From the NCBI GenBank assembly GCA_910587135.1, contig CAJULF010000030.1, forward strand, positions 1 to 31,852: 31,852 nt of DNA, in the 5' to 3' direction. The position numbers and the translations under genes are program-made. The notes under the pieces are model-generated. The model saw only the letters and a program-made list of their open reading frames with translations. It did not search any database and was not told where the DNA came from. Shown piece after piece: positions 1-5,366 of this stretch (positions are counted from its first letter, which is position 1; every line of letters starts with the position of its first letter). The DNA is from an uncultured Oscillospiraceae bacterium (lineage in GTDB: Bacteria > Bacillota > Clostridia > Oscillospirales > Ruminococcaceae).

Positions 1-138
1 TCCGCACTCACGCTCCGCTTCACTTCGTTTCGCTCTGCGCGACTGCGGAAACCGTCCACATTTGCCATTCGACAAATGTGGACTTTTTGAAATTTCATGC
101 GCCGACATTGCGTTGTCCGTAGGCTTTTTCTACAAGCT
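1..138 (+). repeat. R1 repeat, copy a (left end outside window)
   Basis: This is the right-hand ~138 bp of a repeat seen again at 165-356, 1355-1550 (inverted), 5055-5319 and 22167-22535. It holds a GC-rich hairpin region between TCCGCACTCACGCTCC and GACTGCGGAAA, then a terminator-like stem (GTCCACATTTG with CAAATGTGGAC, followed by TTTTT), then AAATTTCATGCGCCGACATTGCG, and ends GGCTTTTTCTACAAGCTGA. There is no credible coding sequence. Copies a and b are in tandem with one hairpin between them. The whole stretch 1-403 is repeat and hairpin only. Confidence 0.85.
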
Positions 139-140
139 GA

Positions 141-159
141 CCTATGTTTTAATCGTGGG
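141..159. terminator. Hairpin between R1 copies a and b
   Basis: CCTATG and CGTGGG can pair with G-U wobbles around a TTTTAAT loop. The sequence is a diverged copy of the hairpin at 359-377, which pairs perfectly. It is one of the hairpins that bracket R1 copies. It was probably once a terminator and may work poorly now. Confidence 0.5.
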
Positions 160-164
160 GGCAT

Positions 165-356
165 CAACCTGTATATGAAGGTTGACCTAAAGCTAATCAT
201 TTAAAAAATTTCAAAATTTCCGCACTCACGCTCCGCTTCACTGCGTTTCGCTCTGCGCGACTGCGGAAACCGTCCACATTTGCCATTCGACAAATGTGGA
301 CTTTTTGAAATTTCATGTGCCGACATTGCGTTGTCATTAGGCTTTTTCTACAAGCT
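165..356 (+). repeat. R1 repeat, copy b (complete)
   Basis: This is a complete ~192 bp copy. The left end is CAACCTGTATATGAAGGTTGACC and the right end CTTTTTCTACAAGCTT; the ends are imperfect inverted repeats of each other (consensus CAGCTTGTA). Between them lie TTTCAAAATTTCCG, a GC-rich hairpin, and the stem GTCCACATTTG/CAAATGTGGAC with a T run. It encodes no transposase, so it resembles a non-autonomous MITE-like element. Homologous hairpins lie on both sides (141-159 and 359-377). Confidence 0.85.
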
Positions 357-358
357 TA

Positions 359-377
359 CCCATGTTTTAAACATGGG
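359..377. terminator. Hairpin downstream of the first XRE gene
   Basis: CCCATG-TTTTAAA-CATGGG is a perfect 6 bp stem, followed rightwards by GGGCATTTT. It lies just after the stop of the minus-strand XRE gene at 404-739. It probably ends that transcript, although the U-rich tract is better placed for rightward transcription. It is the intact partner of the hairpin at 141-159. Confidence 0.55.
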
Positions 378-403
378 GGCATTTTCGGTTTACAATTGTG
401 CGT

Positions 404-739
404 TCAATCCCGCTTTTGGTTTTCATTCAATATTTTTATAAGCTCTAAGATGATTTTTCGATTTTCGTTGTTCAGGTTGTTTATTTGATTATTTACTTCA
501 TCATAGGGCAGCGCAGCGCTTTGGTTTTCAATGCCGAGTAGCAGATAGTTCGGCGTGGTGTGAAGCACATCGCACAGTTTGATTACCAGCTCCAGACTTG
601 GCGCGGAGCGCCCCGTTTCCAAATTGGAAATATATTTGTAGTTCACATCAATCATTTCGCATACCTGGTATTGCTTCAGACCCGCTTTTCGGCGGCATTT
701 TGAAATTCGCCCGCCGACCTCCTTGAAATCTATTGACAT
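404..739 (-). CDS. XRE-family helix-turn-helix regulator (copy 1)
   Basis: A 111-residue DNA-binding protein with an N-terminal HTH_XRE domain at about residues 8-65, recognisable from the KAGLKQYQVCEMIDVNYKYISNLETG core. The C-terminal ~40 residues are probably helical and may mediate dimerisation. The start is supported by GAGGTG seven bases before the ATG. It is a close paralogue of the gene at 1601-1936: long runs are identical in residues 10-80, and most differences lie in the last 35 residues. Transcription probably starts from TTGATA-N17-TATAAT at 868-840. It is divergent from another XRE gene at 918. The target is unknown; control of the shared intergenic region is inference. Confidence 0.88.
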   Translation of the reverse strand: MSIDFKEVGGRISKCRRKAGLKQYQVCEMIDVNYKYISNLETGRSAPSLELVIKLCDVLHTTPNYLLLGIENQSAALPYDEVNNQINNLNNENRKIILELIKILNENQKRD

Positions 740-839
740 TTTATCACCTCATTATGAAAAGCAAAACACAAATATAAGTTTTGGCTTTAATTTTTAACCC
801 TCATGAAAATCTTGTTTATAAGGAGTTAATCTTCCCATA

Positions 840-881
840 ATTATACTATAATGCTTCCTATTTATCAAGCGAAATAGGAAG
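840..881 (-). promoter_or_regulatory. Promoter and palindromic operator between divergent XRE genes
   Basis: On the minus strand TTGATA (868-863) and TATAAT (845-840) are 17 bp apart and would drive the 404-739 gene. A perfect 10 bp inverted repeat, CTTCCTATTT (854-863) with AAATAGGAAG (872-881), covers the -35 box. Further TATAAT boxes lie on the plus strand at 847-852 and 882-887, towards the 918 gene. This is the expected layout for an autorepressed divergent promoter. Which XRE protein binds is not shown. Confidence 0.6.
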
Positions 882-917
882 TATAATTCTTATATAAGAT
901 AATTAGGGGGAAGCGGA

Positions 918-1247
918 ATGCTTATTTTTGATTTCAGAGCCATAGGAAATAAACTGCTTGATATTCGTAAAAAAGCCGGACTTACTCAAAGCGAGGTTGC
1001 TGAAGCCGCAAATCTGTCTGACAGAACTTACGCCGACATAGAAAGAGGAACGGTAAATATGCGTATAGAAACTGCTTTGAGGATATGTGAGGCGCTTCAT
1101 ATTACTCCTGACGTGTTATTTACTGAGGAAAATCCCGGTTTATCTGTAAAACAGGCTGAACTGTTGGCTGAATTGGACACATGTACCGTGAGTCAAAAAG
1201 AAACGGCTTTAGAACTTCTGGCGGTATATCTGAGGTCGGTTAAGTGA
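918..1247 (+). CDS. XRE-family helix-turn-helix regulator
   Basis: A 109-residue protein with an HTH_XRE domain at about residues 5-62 (KAGLTQSEVAEAANLSDRTY; IERGTVNMRIETALRICEAL). A short helical tail follows. AGGGGG lies seven bases before the ATG. It is only distantly related to the flanking XRE copies at 404-739 and 1601-1936. It is read divergently from the first and convergently to the second. A terminator-like hairpin at 1321-1354 follows. No partner toxin or phage gene is visible, so its role is not known. Confidence 0.87.
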   Translation: MLIFDFRAIGNKLLDIRKKAGLTQSEVAEAANLSDRTYADIERGTVNMRIETALRICEALHITPDVLFTEENPGLSVKQAELLAELDTCTVSQKETALELLAVYLRSVK

Positions 1248-1320
1248 TTGCGTGCTCCTGTCGCTGGAGCTGCGGCGGCACAGGCGGCAATATCTGAGAA
1301 CCGGTAATTCAAATAGAAAA

Positions 1321-1354
1321 AATCGCCCCTGTGTTGAAAGAAATGGGGCGGTTT
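1321..1354 (+). terminator. Hairpin left of R1 copy c
   Basis: AATCGCCCC and GGGGCGGTT pair over 9 bp (one G-U) and are followed by T and the R1 end. It lies ~75 bp after the 918-1247 gene and plausibly terminates it. It is a diverged direct copy of the hairpin at 1551-1585 on the other side of the element. Confidence 0.65.
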
Positions 1355-1550
1355 CAGCTTGTAGAAAAAGCCTATTTGCCACACAATGCCGGCGCAATGA
1401 AATTTCAAAAAGCCGCACATTTGCGTTCGTTAACGTGCGCGGTTTCCGCTAAGCATACTCCGTGCAGCAAAACCGCACGGAGTATGCTTAGCGGAAATTT
1501 TGAAATTTTCTTAAATAATACTCTCTTGGTCAACCTTTATATACAAGCTG
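1355..1550 (-). repeat. R1 repeat, copy c (inverted, complete)
   Basis: This 196 bp copy is in the opposite orientation. It starts CAGCTTGTAGAAAAAGCC and ends CCTTTATATACAAGCTG, so both ends carry the CAGCTTGTA inverted repeat. Inside is a perfect 23 bp hairpin (arms 1443-1465 and 1475-1497, 9-base loop) in place of the looser structure of the other copies. It lies between convergent XRE genes, flanked directly by two homologous hairpins. Confidence 0.88.
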
Positions 1551-1585
1551 AAATCGCCCCTGTGTTAAAAGACGCGGGGCGATTT
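1551..1585. terminator. Hairpin right of R1 copy c; terminator of the second XRE copy
   Basis: AAATCGCCCC pairs perfectly with GGGGCGATTT around TGTGTTAAAAGACGC. A U-rich stretch follows on either strand, so it can act in both directions. It lies just past the stop of the minus-strand XRE gene. It is in direct-repeat relation to 1321-1354. Confidence 0.7.
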
Positions 1586-1600
1586 ATGTTTACAGTGCAT

Positions 1601-1936
1601 TCAAGCCGGCTCTTGATTCTCGTTCATTATTTTTATAAGCTCCAGGACGATTTTACGGTTTGCGGTGCTCAGATTGTTGATTTGATTTCTGATTTCGTCC
1701 GAGGACAGTTCGGCGCTTTGGTTTTCAATGCCGAGAAGCAGATAATCCGGCGTTGTGTGAAGCACGCCGCACAGCTTAATGATAAGCTCCAGACTTGGCG
1801 CGGAGCGTCCCGTTTCCAGATTGGAGATATATTTGTAGTTTACATCAATCATTTCGCATACCTGGTATTGCTTTAGACCCGCTTTGCGGCGGCATTTTGA
1901 AATTCGCTCGCCGACCTCCTTGAAATTTATCACCAT
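1601..1936 (-). CDS. XRE-family helix-turn-helix regulator (copy 2)
   Basis: A 111-residue paralogue of the 404-739 protein, same length and same HTH_XRE core (residues 8-65). Substitutions cluster after residue 75. GAGGTGATGTAA precedes the ATG. Both copies have the same downstream arrangement, a hairpin then an R1 element, which suggests a duplicated gene-plus-terminator segment or repeated insertion at equivalent terminators. Function is unknown beyond DNA binding. Confidence 0.88.
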   Translation of the reverse strand: MVINFKEVGERISKCRRKAGLKQYQVCEMIDVNYKYISNLETGRSAPSLELIIKLCGVLHTTPDYLLLGIENQSAELSSDEIRNQINNLSTANRKIVLELIKIMNENQEPA

Positions 1937-2146
1937 TTACATCACCTCTTTATAATGTTATCAGCATATCAGTGAAAATTAAACTACCGACAACTCAGAC
2001 ACCGCCCCTTAATTATAAGAATAACCATCTTATTTATTGATTATTACGTTATATAGTAAGAGTGCATTTGAAAACATTCTATTTGATTTATGGAATAATC
2101 AATTTCAACGTTTGAGCGATGACAACGACAAAAAGCGTGATAGCTC

Positions 2147-2175
2147 TTGACAAAACTTTCAAACGATGCTATAAT
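2147..2175 (+). promoter_or_regulatory. Strong vegetative promoter upstream of the erm region
   Basis: TTGACA (2147-2152), a 17 bp spacer and TATAAT (2170-2175) match the vegetative consensus exactly. No intact gene follows until the leader peptide at 2644. It either drives a ~0.5 kb leader into erm or is left over from a decayed gene. Confidence 0.7.
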
Positions 2176-2240
2176 AAAATATGGCAAGTTGGTTTACATA
2201 GGTAAGAAGATAAAATAGCGAGCAAAGACTGTACATCGTA

Positions 2241-2258
2241 AGATACTAAACAGGCTCT
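2241..2258. repeat. Solo terminal repeat of the AGAGCCTG MITE family
   Basis: AGATACTAAACAGGCTCT is identical to the right terminal repeat of the MITE at 25961-26127. No matching left end is visible upstream, so this is a truncated remnant. Confidence 0.75.
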
Positions 2259-2347
2259 AAGAAAACAAGTCCAAGTATGCTTTTTTAGTACGGTCGGGAT
2301 ATGACAATACTCGCTTTCGGGCTTATTTTTTAACTTGTTATACCTGT

Positions 2348-2647
2348 GCGCTGTTTGAAGAAACAAAGCAGACCGCATATGACCTTGTCAAGGAAGTGCT
2401 GCGCCGCGCAGCAGAGCGATGAATCACTTGATTTTATGGCGGCGTATTTTATGAGAACGACTACACGGTCTTAAAACCTGTCTTCACAAGATATTGCACA
2501 CGCCTCTTCGGCAAATTTCTACCGATGACTGAGGTAAAATTTCTTGGTTTGCAACAGCAAGACTGCGAAATTTTGCTTTTCCATTATAAATTTTGGTCGG
2601 ATTTGCATAAACCGATGTCTACAAAAATAAAGGAAGTACACCCATGA
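2348..2647 (+). pseudogene. Decayed coding region upstream of erm
   Basis: Protein-like sequence runs through three frames. Frame one (2348-2419) gives a helix ending VKEVLRRAAER. Joining to a second frame continues DESLDFMAAYF, and a third frame continues YENDYTVLKPVF through to MSTKIKEVHP and a TGA at 2645-2647. Two frameshifts and the lack of a start argue for a pseudogene. The family is not recognised; the helical, aromatic-rich character would suit the C-terminal part of a regulator, but this is a guess. Its stop overlaps the ATG of the erm leader peptide (ATGA), which suggests the two were once in one operon. Confidence 0.45.
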
Positions 2648-2670
2648 TTGTTATTCGTATCCGCAAGTAA
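2644..2670 (+). CDS. Short leader peptide of the erm gene (MIVIRIRK)
   Basis: Eight codons plus stop, with AAAGGAAG eight bases before the ATG. The peptide contains Arg-Ile-Arg-Lys. Arg/Lys-x-Arg/Lys is an established macrolide-dependent ribosome arrest motif in erm leaders of the ErmD kind. The stop codon is directly followed by a hairpin with a T run and then erm. Drug-dependent stalling here is inferred from position and motif. Confidence 0.65.
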   Translation: MIVIRIRK

Positions 2671-2725
2671 GCATAGCGTTCCGAAAAGCTTGAAAAAGCT
2701 CAACGGGATAGCTATGCCTTTTTAC
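2671..2725 (+). promoter_or_regulatory. Attenuator-like hairpin between leader peptide and erm
   Basis: GCATAGC (2671-2677) pairs with GCTATGC (2711-2717), followed by CTTTTTAC. An inner stem, AGCTT/AAGCT, lies in the loop. A stable stem plus a T run starting at the leader stop looks like an intrinsic terminator. Stalling within the leader could disturb the left arm and allow read-through. Translational rather than transcriptional attenuation is also possible, but the erm ribosome binding site (2745-2750) lies outside the stem. Confidence 0.6.
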
Positions 2726-2757
2726 GGTATGAATAATCAAGAATGAGGTGTATTTTT

Positions 2758-3522
2758 ATGTCCAAAAACAACAAGGGCAATCCCTATAGTATATCACAGA
2801 ATTTTCTGACCGACCGCCGTATCATCGACCGTTTATTGTCAAAAACCGATATATCGCATAATGACACGGTACTGGAAATAGGCGCGGGTAAGGGTCACAT
2901 CACAAAGGCTCTTTCAAAAAGAGCAAAAACGGTCGTTTCATATGAGATAGACGGGGCGCTTTACGAAAAGCTTAAGTCGAATCTTGCCGATAATGTGCGG
3001 CTGATACGGGGAGATTTTCTCAAGTGCGCACTGCCCAAAGCTTCTTATAAGGTTTTTGCGAATATTCCCTTTTCAAAAACGTCGGAGATCATACGTAAGC
3101 TGACCGCCGGCAATCTTCCCGATCATATATGGCTTATCATGGAGAAGGGAGCGGCAAAACGGTTTTGCGGGCTTCCGACCGAAAACACAAATTCACTGCT
3201 GCTCAAACCGTTCTTTGATGTCAAAATAAGCTATTATTTCAATCGTACGGATTTTCACCCCGCGCCGCGCACCGACGTTGTCATGCTTGAATTGATAAAA
3301 AAGCCCGCGGATATTCCTTTAAACCAAAAGCGCGATTTTTCCGAATTTATCTCCCGCTGCACCAGATACGGTTTTTTCGGTTCTCGCGCTCCCCTTACAA
3401 AAAAGCAGGTTTCGACAGCGCTGAGGCTGGAGGGTCTGCCCGATATAAAGCCATCGGGCGATGTGACATATGTTCAGTGGCTCTGCCTTTTCCGATGCCG
3501 GGTGAAATTCAATAAGCGCTGA
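2758..3522 (+). CDS. erm: 23S rRNA adenine-N6 methyltransferase, Erm family
   Basis: A 254-residue S-adenosylmethionine enzyme expected to methylate A2058 of 23S rRNA (E. coli numbering), giving the MLS resistance phenotype. Visible motifs are NFLTDRRIIDRLL near the N terminus, SAM-binding EIGAGKGHIT, and the catalytic NIPF motif (FANIPFSKTSEIIRKL) that separates Erm from most KsgA-type enzymes (NLPY). The C-terminal domain contains SRAPLTKKQV and ends with WLCLFRC. I place the start at the ATG at 2758, which has GAGGTG at the right distance; an in-frame ATG at 2743 overlaps that site. The upstream leader peptide and hairpin suggest inducible expression. The Erm class is not assigned. Confidence 0.9.
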   Translation: MSKNNKGNPYSISQNFLTDRRIIDRLLSKTDISHNDTVLEIGAGKGHITKALSKRAKTVVSYEIDGALYEKLKSNLADNVRLIRGDFLKCALPKASYKVFANIPFSKTSEIIRKLTAGNLPDHIWLIMEKGAAKRFCGLPTENTNSLLLKPFFDVKISYYFNRTDFHPAPRTDVVMLELIKKPADIPLNQKRDFSEFISRCTRYGFFGSRAPLTKKQVSTALRLEGLPDIKPSGDVTYVQWLCLFRCRVKFNKR

Positions 3523-3556
3523 TTCGCCAAAAAGCGCGGAATTTCACATAAACCGC

Positions 3557-3585
3557 TTGATTTTTTCGGAACAATCTGCTATAAT
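3557..3585 (+). promoter_or_regulatory. rnpB promoter
   Basis: TTGATT (3557-3562), 17 bp, TATAAT (3580-3585). The start point predicted about 7 bp downstream coincides with the P1 helix of RNase P RNA. Confidence 0.8.
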
Positions 3586-3588
3586 ATT

Positions 3589-3935
3589 ATGGTGACTTCA
3601 TTATGTGACCGCGGGGCACGGGAGTGTCATGAGGAAAGTCCGAGCATCACAGAGCAGGATAGCTGATAACGTCAGCCGAGGGCGACCTTAGGGCAAGTGC
3701 AACAGAGATATACCGCAGCGAAAGCTGTAAGGGTGGAAAGGCGAGGTAAGAGCTCACCGGGGCGCGGGAGACCGCGCTGCCATGTAAACCCTATCCGATG
3801 CAACACCGGTTGGTGCGGAGAGTTACGCGTCTGCTCGGCGCGCTTCGTTGAAAGGTGGCTTGATCCCGTCGGCGACGGCGGGGCTAGATAGATGGTCATA
3901 CGCGACAGAACTCGGCTTATCGATGGAGTCATAAC
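3589..3935 (+). ncRNA. rnpB: RNase P RNA, bacterial type A-like
   Basis: The conserved core is clear: GAGGAAAGTCCGAGCATC near the 5' end, AGTGCAACAGAGA, AGGGTGGAAAGGCGAGGTAAGAG, CCATGTAAACCC and, near the 3' end, CTAGATAGATGGTC with ACAGAACTCGGCTTAT. The ends pair as helix P1 (ATGGTGACTTCAT with ATGGAGTCAT). The RNA is the catalytic subunit that trims 5' leaders from tRNA precursors, together with the protein RnpA, which is not encoded here. The order of the P-helices looks like the ancestral type A rather than the Bacillus type B. Boundaries are good to about 5 bases. Confidence 0.96.
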
Positions 3936-3944
3936 GAAAAATAC

Positions 3945-3970
3945 GCCGCGGGTAATTCCGCGGCTTTAGA
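3945..3970 (+). terminator. rnpB terminator
   Basis: GCCGCGG-GTAATT-CCGCGGC followed by TTTAGATTAG. A 7 bp all-GC stem starts ten bases after the RNA's P1 helix. The U tract is short. Confidence 0.8.
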
Positions 3971-3980
3971 TTAGATATGG

Positions 3981-4027
3981 GTAATATAAAGGTTGACCTA
4001 AGACTTATGATTGTTTAAAATAATTTC
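3981..4027 (+). repeat. R1 left-end fragment
   Basis: GTAATATAAAGGTTGACCTA followed by a stretch ending TTTAAAATAATTTC matches the left ~45 bp of R1 (compare 171-220 and 5061-5110) and then stops matching. The rest of the element is absent. The stop codon of the acyltransferase gene (3998-4000, minus strand) lies in this fragment. Confidence 0.75.
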
Positions 4028-5002
4028 TTTTTCTTTATGTTTTTTCTCTCCCATTATCCATGGAGCAATTCGCTTAAGAATTTCATAAGCAAGCGCGCAT
4101 AATGCAATCGTCGCTATGGTAACGGAAAGCATTGGTATAAACGATGCCCTCACCTCTTCCGTGGAAATATTCAACATTATTGAAGCCAACTTGCACAGAA
4201 CACGGTAAATTGGACCGTGTATGCATAAAATTACCAAGGATATTCTTCCTATATATTGAAGCGTCTTAATCCGTTCAAGCAAAATGGATATTACCGATAA
4301 CCCCGCTATTCCCACAAAAGCTGTAACGAACCATGCCGCTCCGCCTGTTATATCATAATACGCAAGCGCGAAATTGCCGCATATGAGTATCACTGCACCC
4401 GTCAGTTTGACAGCTATGTGTCTTCGGGCTATAAATTCGTCCGCTTTGATTTCCGAGAGCAGGTGTCCGACGGCATAGTACACCATATATCGGAATACTC
4501 TGTCTATACCCCAAGGCAGATCGGGAAGGGGGACGAAAATATGTATGACCGCCATTACCGCCGAAGCTATATACGCTGTTTTTACACCGCCTATATTGAC
4601 CAATATGTTATAGAAAACCGTCAGAACGAAAAAACAAGGCAGAAACCACAAATGCGAATGAAAATCCAGAAGTTTGTACTCTCCCGACAGTAATCCGAGC
4701 GCCGCTTCGCCAAAAGTTTGCGAGATATTTCGATAAGCTCTTTCTATAAAATACCAATATATCAATATAATGAACCCGAAAGAAAAATAGGGGATAATTA
4801 TTTTCTTTGCTCTGCCGGTCAAGTCGGCTTTTATCCCTTTTTTTCTGTATACCCAGCCTCCTGCGAAGAAAAACAGCGGCATATGAAAGGAATATATCCA
4901 ATTAAGCACGGTATCGTTCAGATAAATATGACCTATCACAACAAAAATAATTCCCAAAGCTTTAAGTACGTCCAACCACAAAATTCGTTCTTTTTTATCC
5001 AA
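3998..5002 (-). CDS. Membrane acyltransferase, acyltransferase family 3
   Basis: A 334-residue integral membrane protein with about ten hydrophobic segments, matching the acyltransferase-3 family (OafA/YrhL/WecH-like), which O-acylates cell-surface sugars. The N terminus shows the family hallmark: W9-L-D11-V-L-K-A-L-G, then the conserved His (H25 in VVIGHIY), and SFHMPLFFFAGG. The start is a TTG with GAGAGG eight bases upstream. The last ten codons and the stop come from an R1 repeat end (3981-4027), so the native C terminus may have been replaced. It is more AT-rich than its neighbours and alone between repeats, consistent with acquisition. The acceptor sugar is unknown; the downstream fucI gene is not evidence for it. 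Confidence 0.88.
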   Translation of the reverse strand: MDKKERILWLDVLKALGIIFVVIGHIYLNDTVLNWIYSFHMPLFFFAGGWVYRKKGIKADLTGRAKKIIIPYFSFGFIILIYWYFIERAYRNISQTFGEAALGLLSGEYKLLDFHSHLWFLPCFFVLTVFYNILVNIGGVKTAYIASAVMAVIHIFVPLPDLPWGIDRVFRYMVYYAVGHLLSEIKADEFIARRHIAVKLTGAVILICGNFALAYYDITGGAAWFVTAFVGIAGLSVISILLERIKTLQYIGRISLVILCIHGPIYRVLCKLASIMLNISTEEVRASFIPMLSVTIATIALCALAYEILKRIAPWIMGEKKHKEKEIILNNHKS

Positions 5003-5022
5003 ATTTGTTTCCTCTCTTTAAA

Positions 5023-5054
5023 AGGGCAAGACGAATGCATATCCGTGTTGCCCT
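5023..5054. terminator. Hairpin left of R1 copy d
   Basis: AGGGCAAGACG pairs with CGTGTTGCCCT with one mismatch, around AATGCATATC. It is a direct, ~85% identical copy of the hairpin at 5320-5351. It lies upstream of the acyltransferase start, where a terminator for fucI-direction transcripts would be redundant. Confidence 0.65.
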
Positions 5055-5319
5055 CAGACTGTATATAAGGGTTGACCACGAGCGGATTTTTAAAAAAATT
5101 CAAAATTTCCGTTAGTCATACTCCTAGTCATACTCCGTTACGCTGCGCTTCAAAAGTTTTGCGCAAAGTTCAGCGAAATGCAATATGGCATAACCTCCGT
5201 ATTGCGCAAAACTTGGAATGCCTAACGGAAACCGCACACATTTGCCAAATGGCAAATGTGTGCTTTTTGAAATTTAATATGCCGACATTGCGCGGCAAAT
5301 AGGCTTTTTCTACAGACTG
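5055..5319 (+). repeat. R1 repeat, copy d (complete, long form)
   Basis: Runs from CAGACTGTATATAAGGG to CTTTTTCTACAGACTG, 265 bp. The centre is about 70 bp longer than in other copies, with two long arms (GTTTTGCGCAAAG and TTGCGCAAAACTTG) forming an extended hairpin. The terminator-like stem CACACATTTGCC/GGCAAATGTGTG plus TTTTT is conserved. Homologous hairpins flank it on both sides. Confidence 0.88.
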
Positions 5320-5351
5320 AAGGCAAGCCGAATTCATATCCGGCTTGCCTT
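5320..5351. terminator. fucI terminator, right of R1 copy d
   Basis: AAGGCAAGCCG pairs perfectly (11 bp) with CGGCTTGCCTT, loop AATTCATATC. It lies 15 bp beyond the fucI stop codon. It is the intact partner of the hairpin at 5023-5054. Confidence 0.75.
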
Positions 5352-5366
5352 GATTATTTTGTCCAA

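Larger units (their letters stand above)
1937..2337. other. Intergenic stretch with no intact gene
   Basis: About 400 bp, AT-rich, with no credible reading frame. It holds the upstream region of the second XRE gene, a strong plus-strand promoter (2147-2175) and one end of a MITE (2241-2258). I see nothing else I can name. Confidence 0.6.

Noticed and set aside
1..403. CRISPR-like tandem repeats
   Set aside because: Only two repeat units of ~190 bp, with homologous rather than unique spacers and no cas gene.
1331..1876. A 181-codon plus-strand frame across R1 copy c and the second XRE gene
   Set aside because: It runs through a hairpin repeat and antisense to an XRE gene with a good start; no domain.
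3672..3932. Short frames on both strands inside the RNase P RNA gene
   Set aside because: The conserved RNA core explains the sequence; the frames are chance.
5072..5302. A 76-codon frame inside R1 copy d
   Set aside because: It is not conserved in the other R1 copies and has no binding site, so R1 is taken as non-coding.
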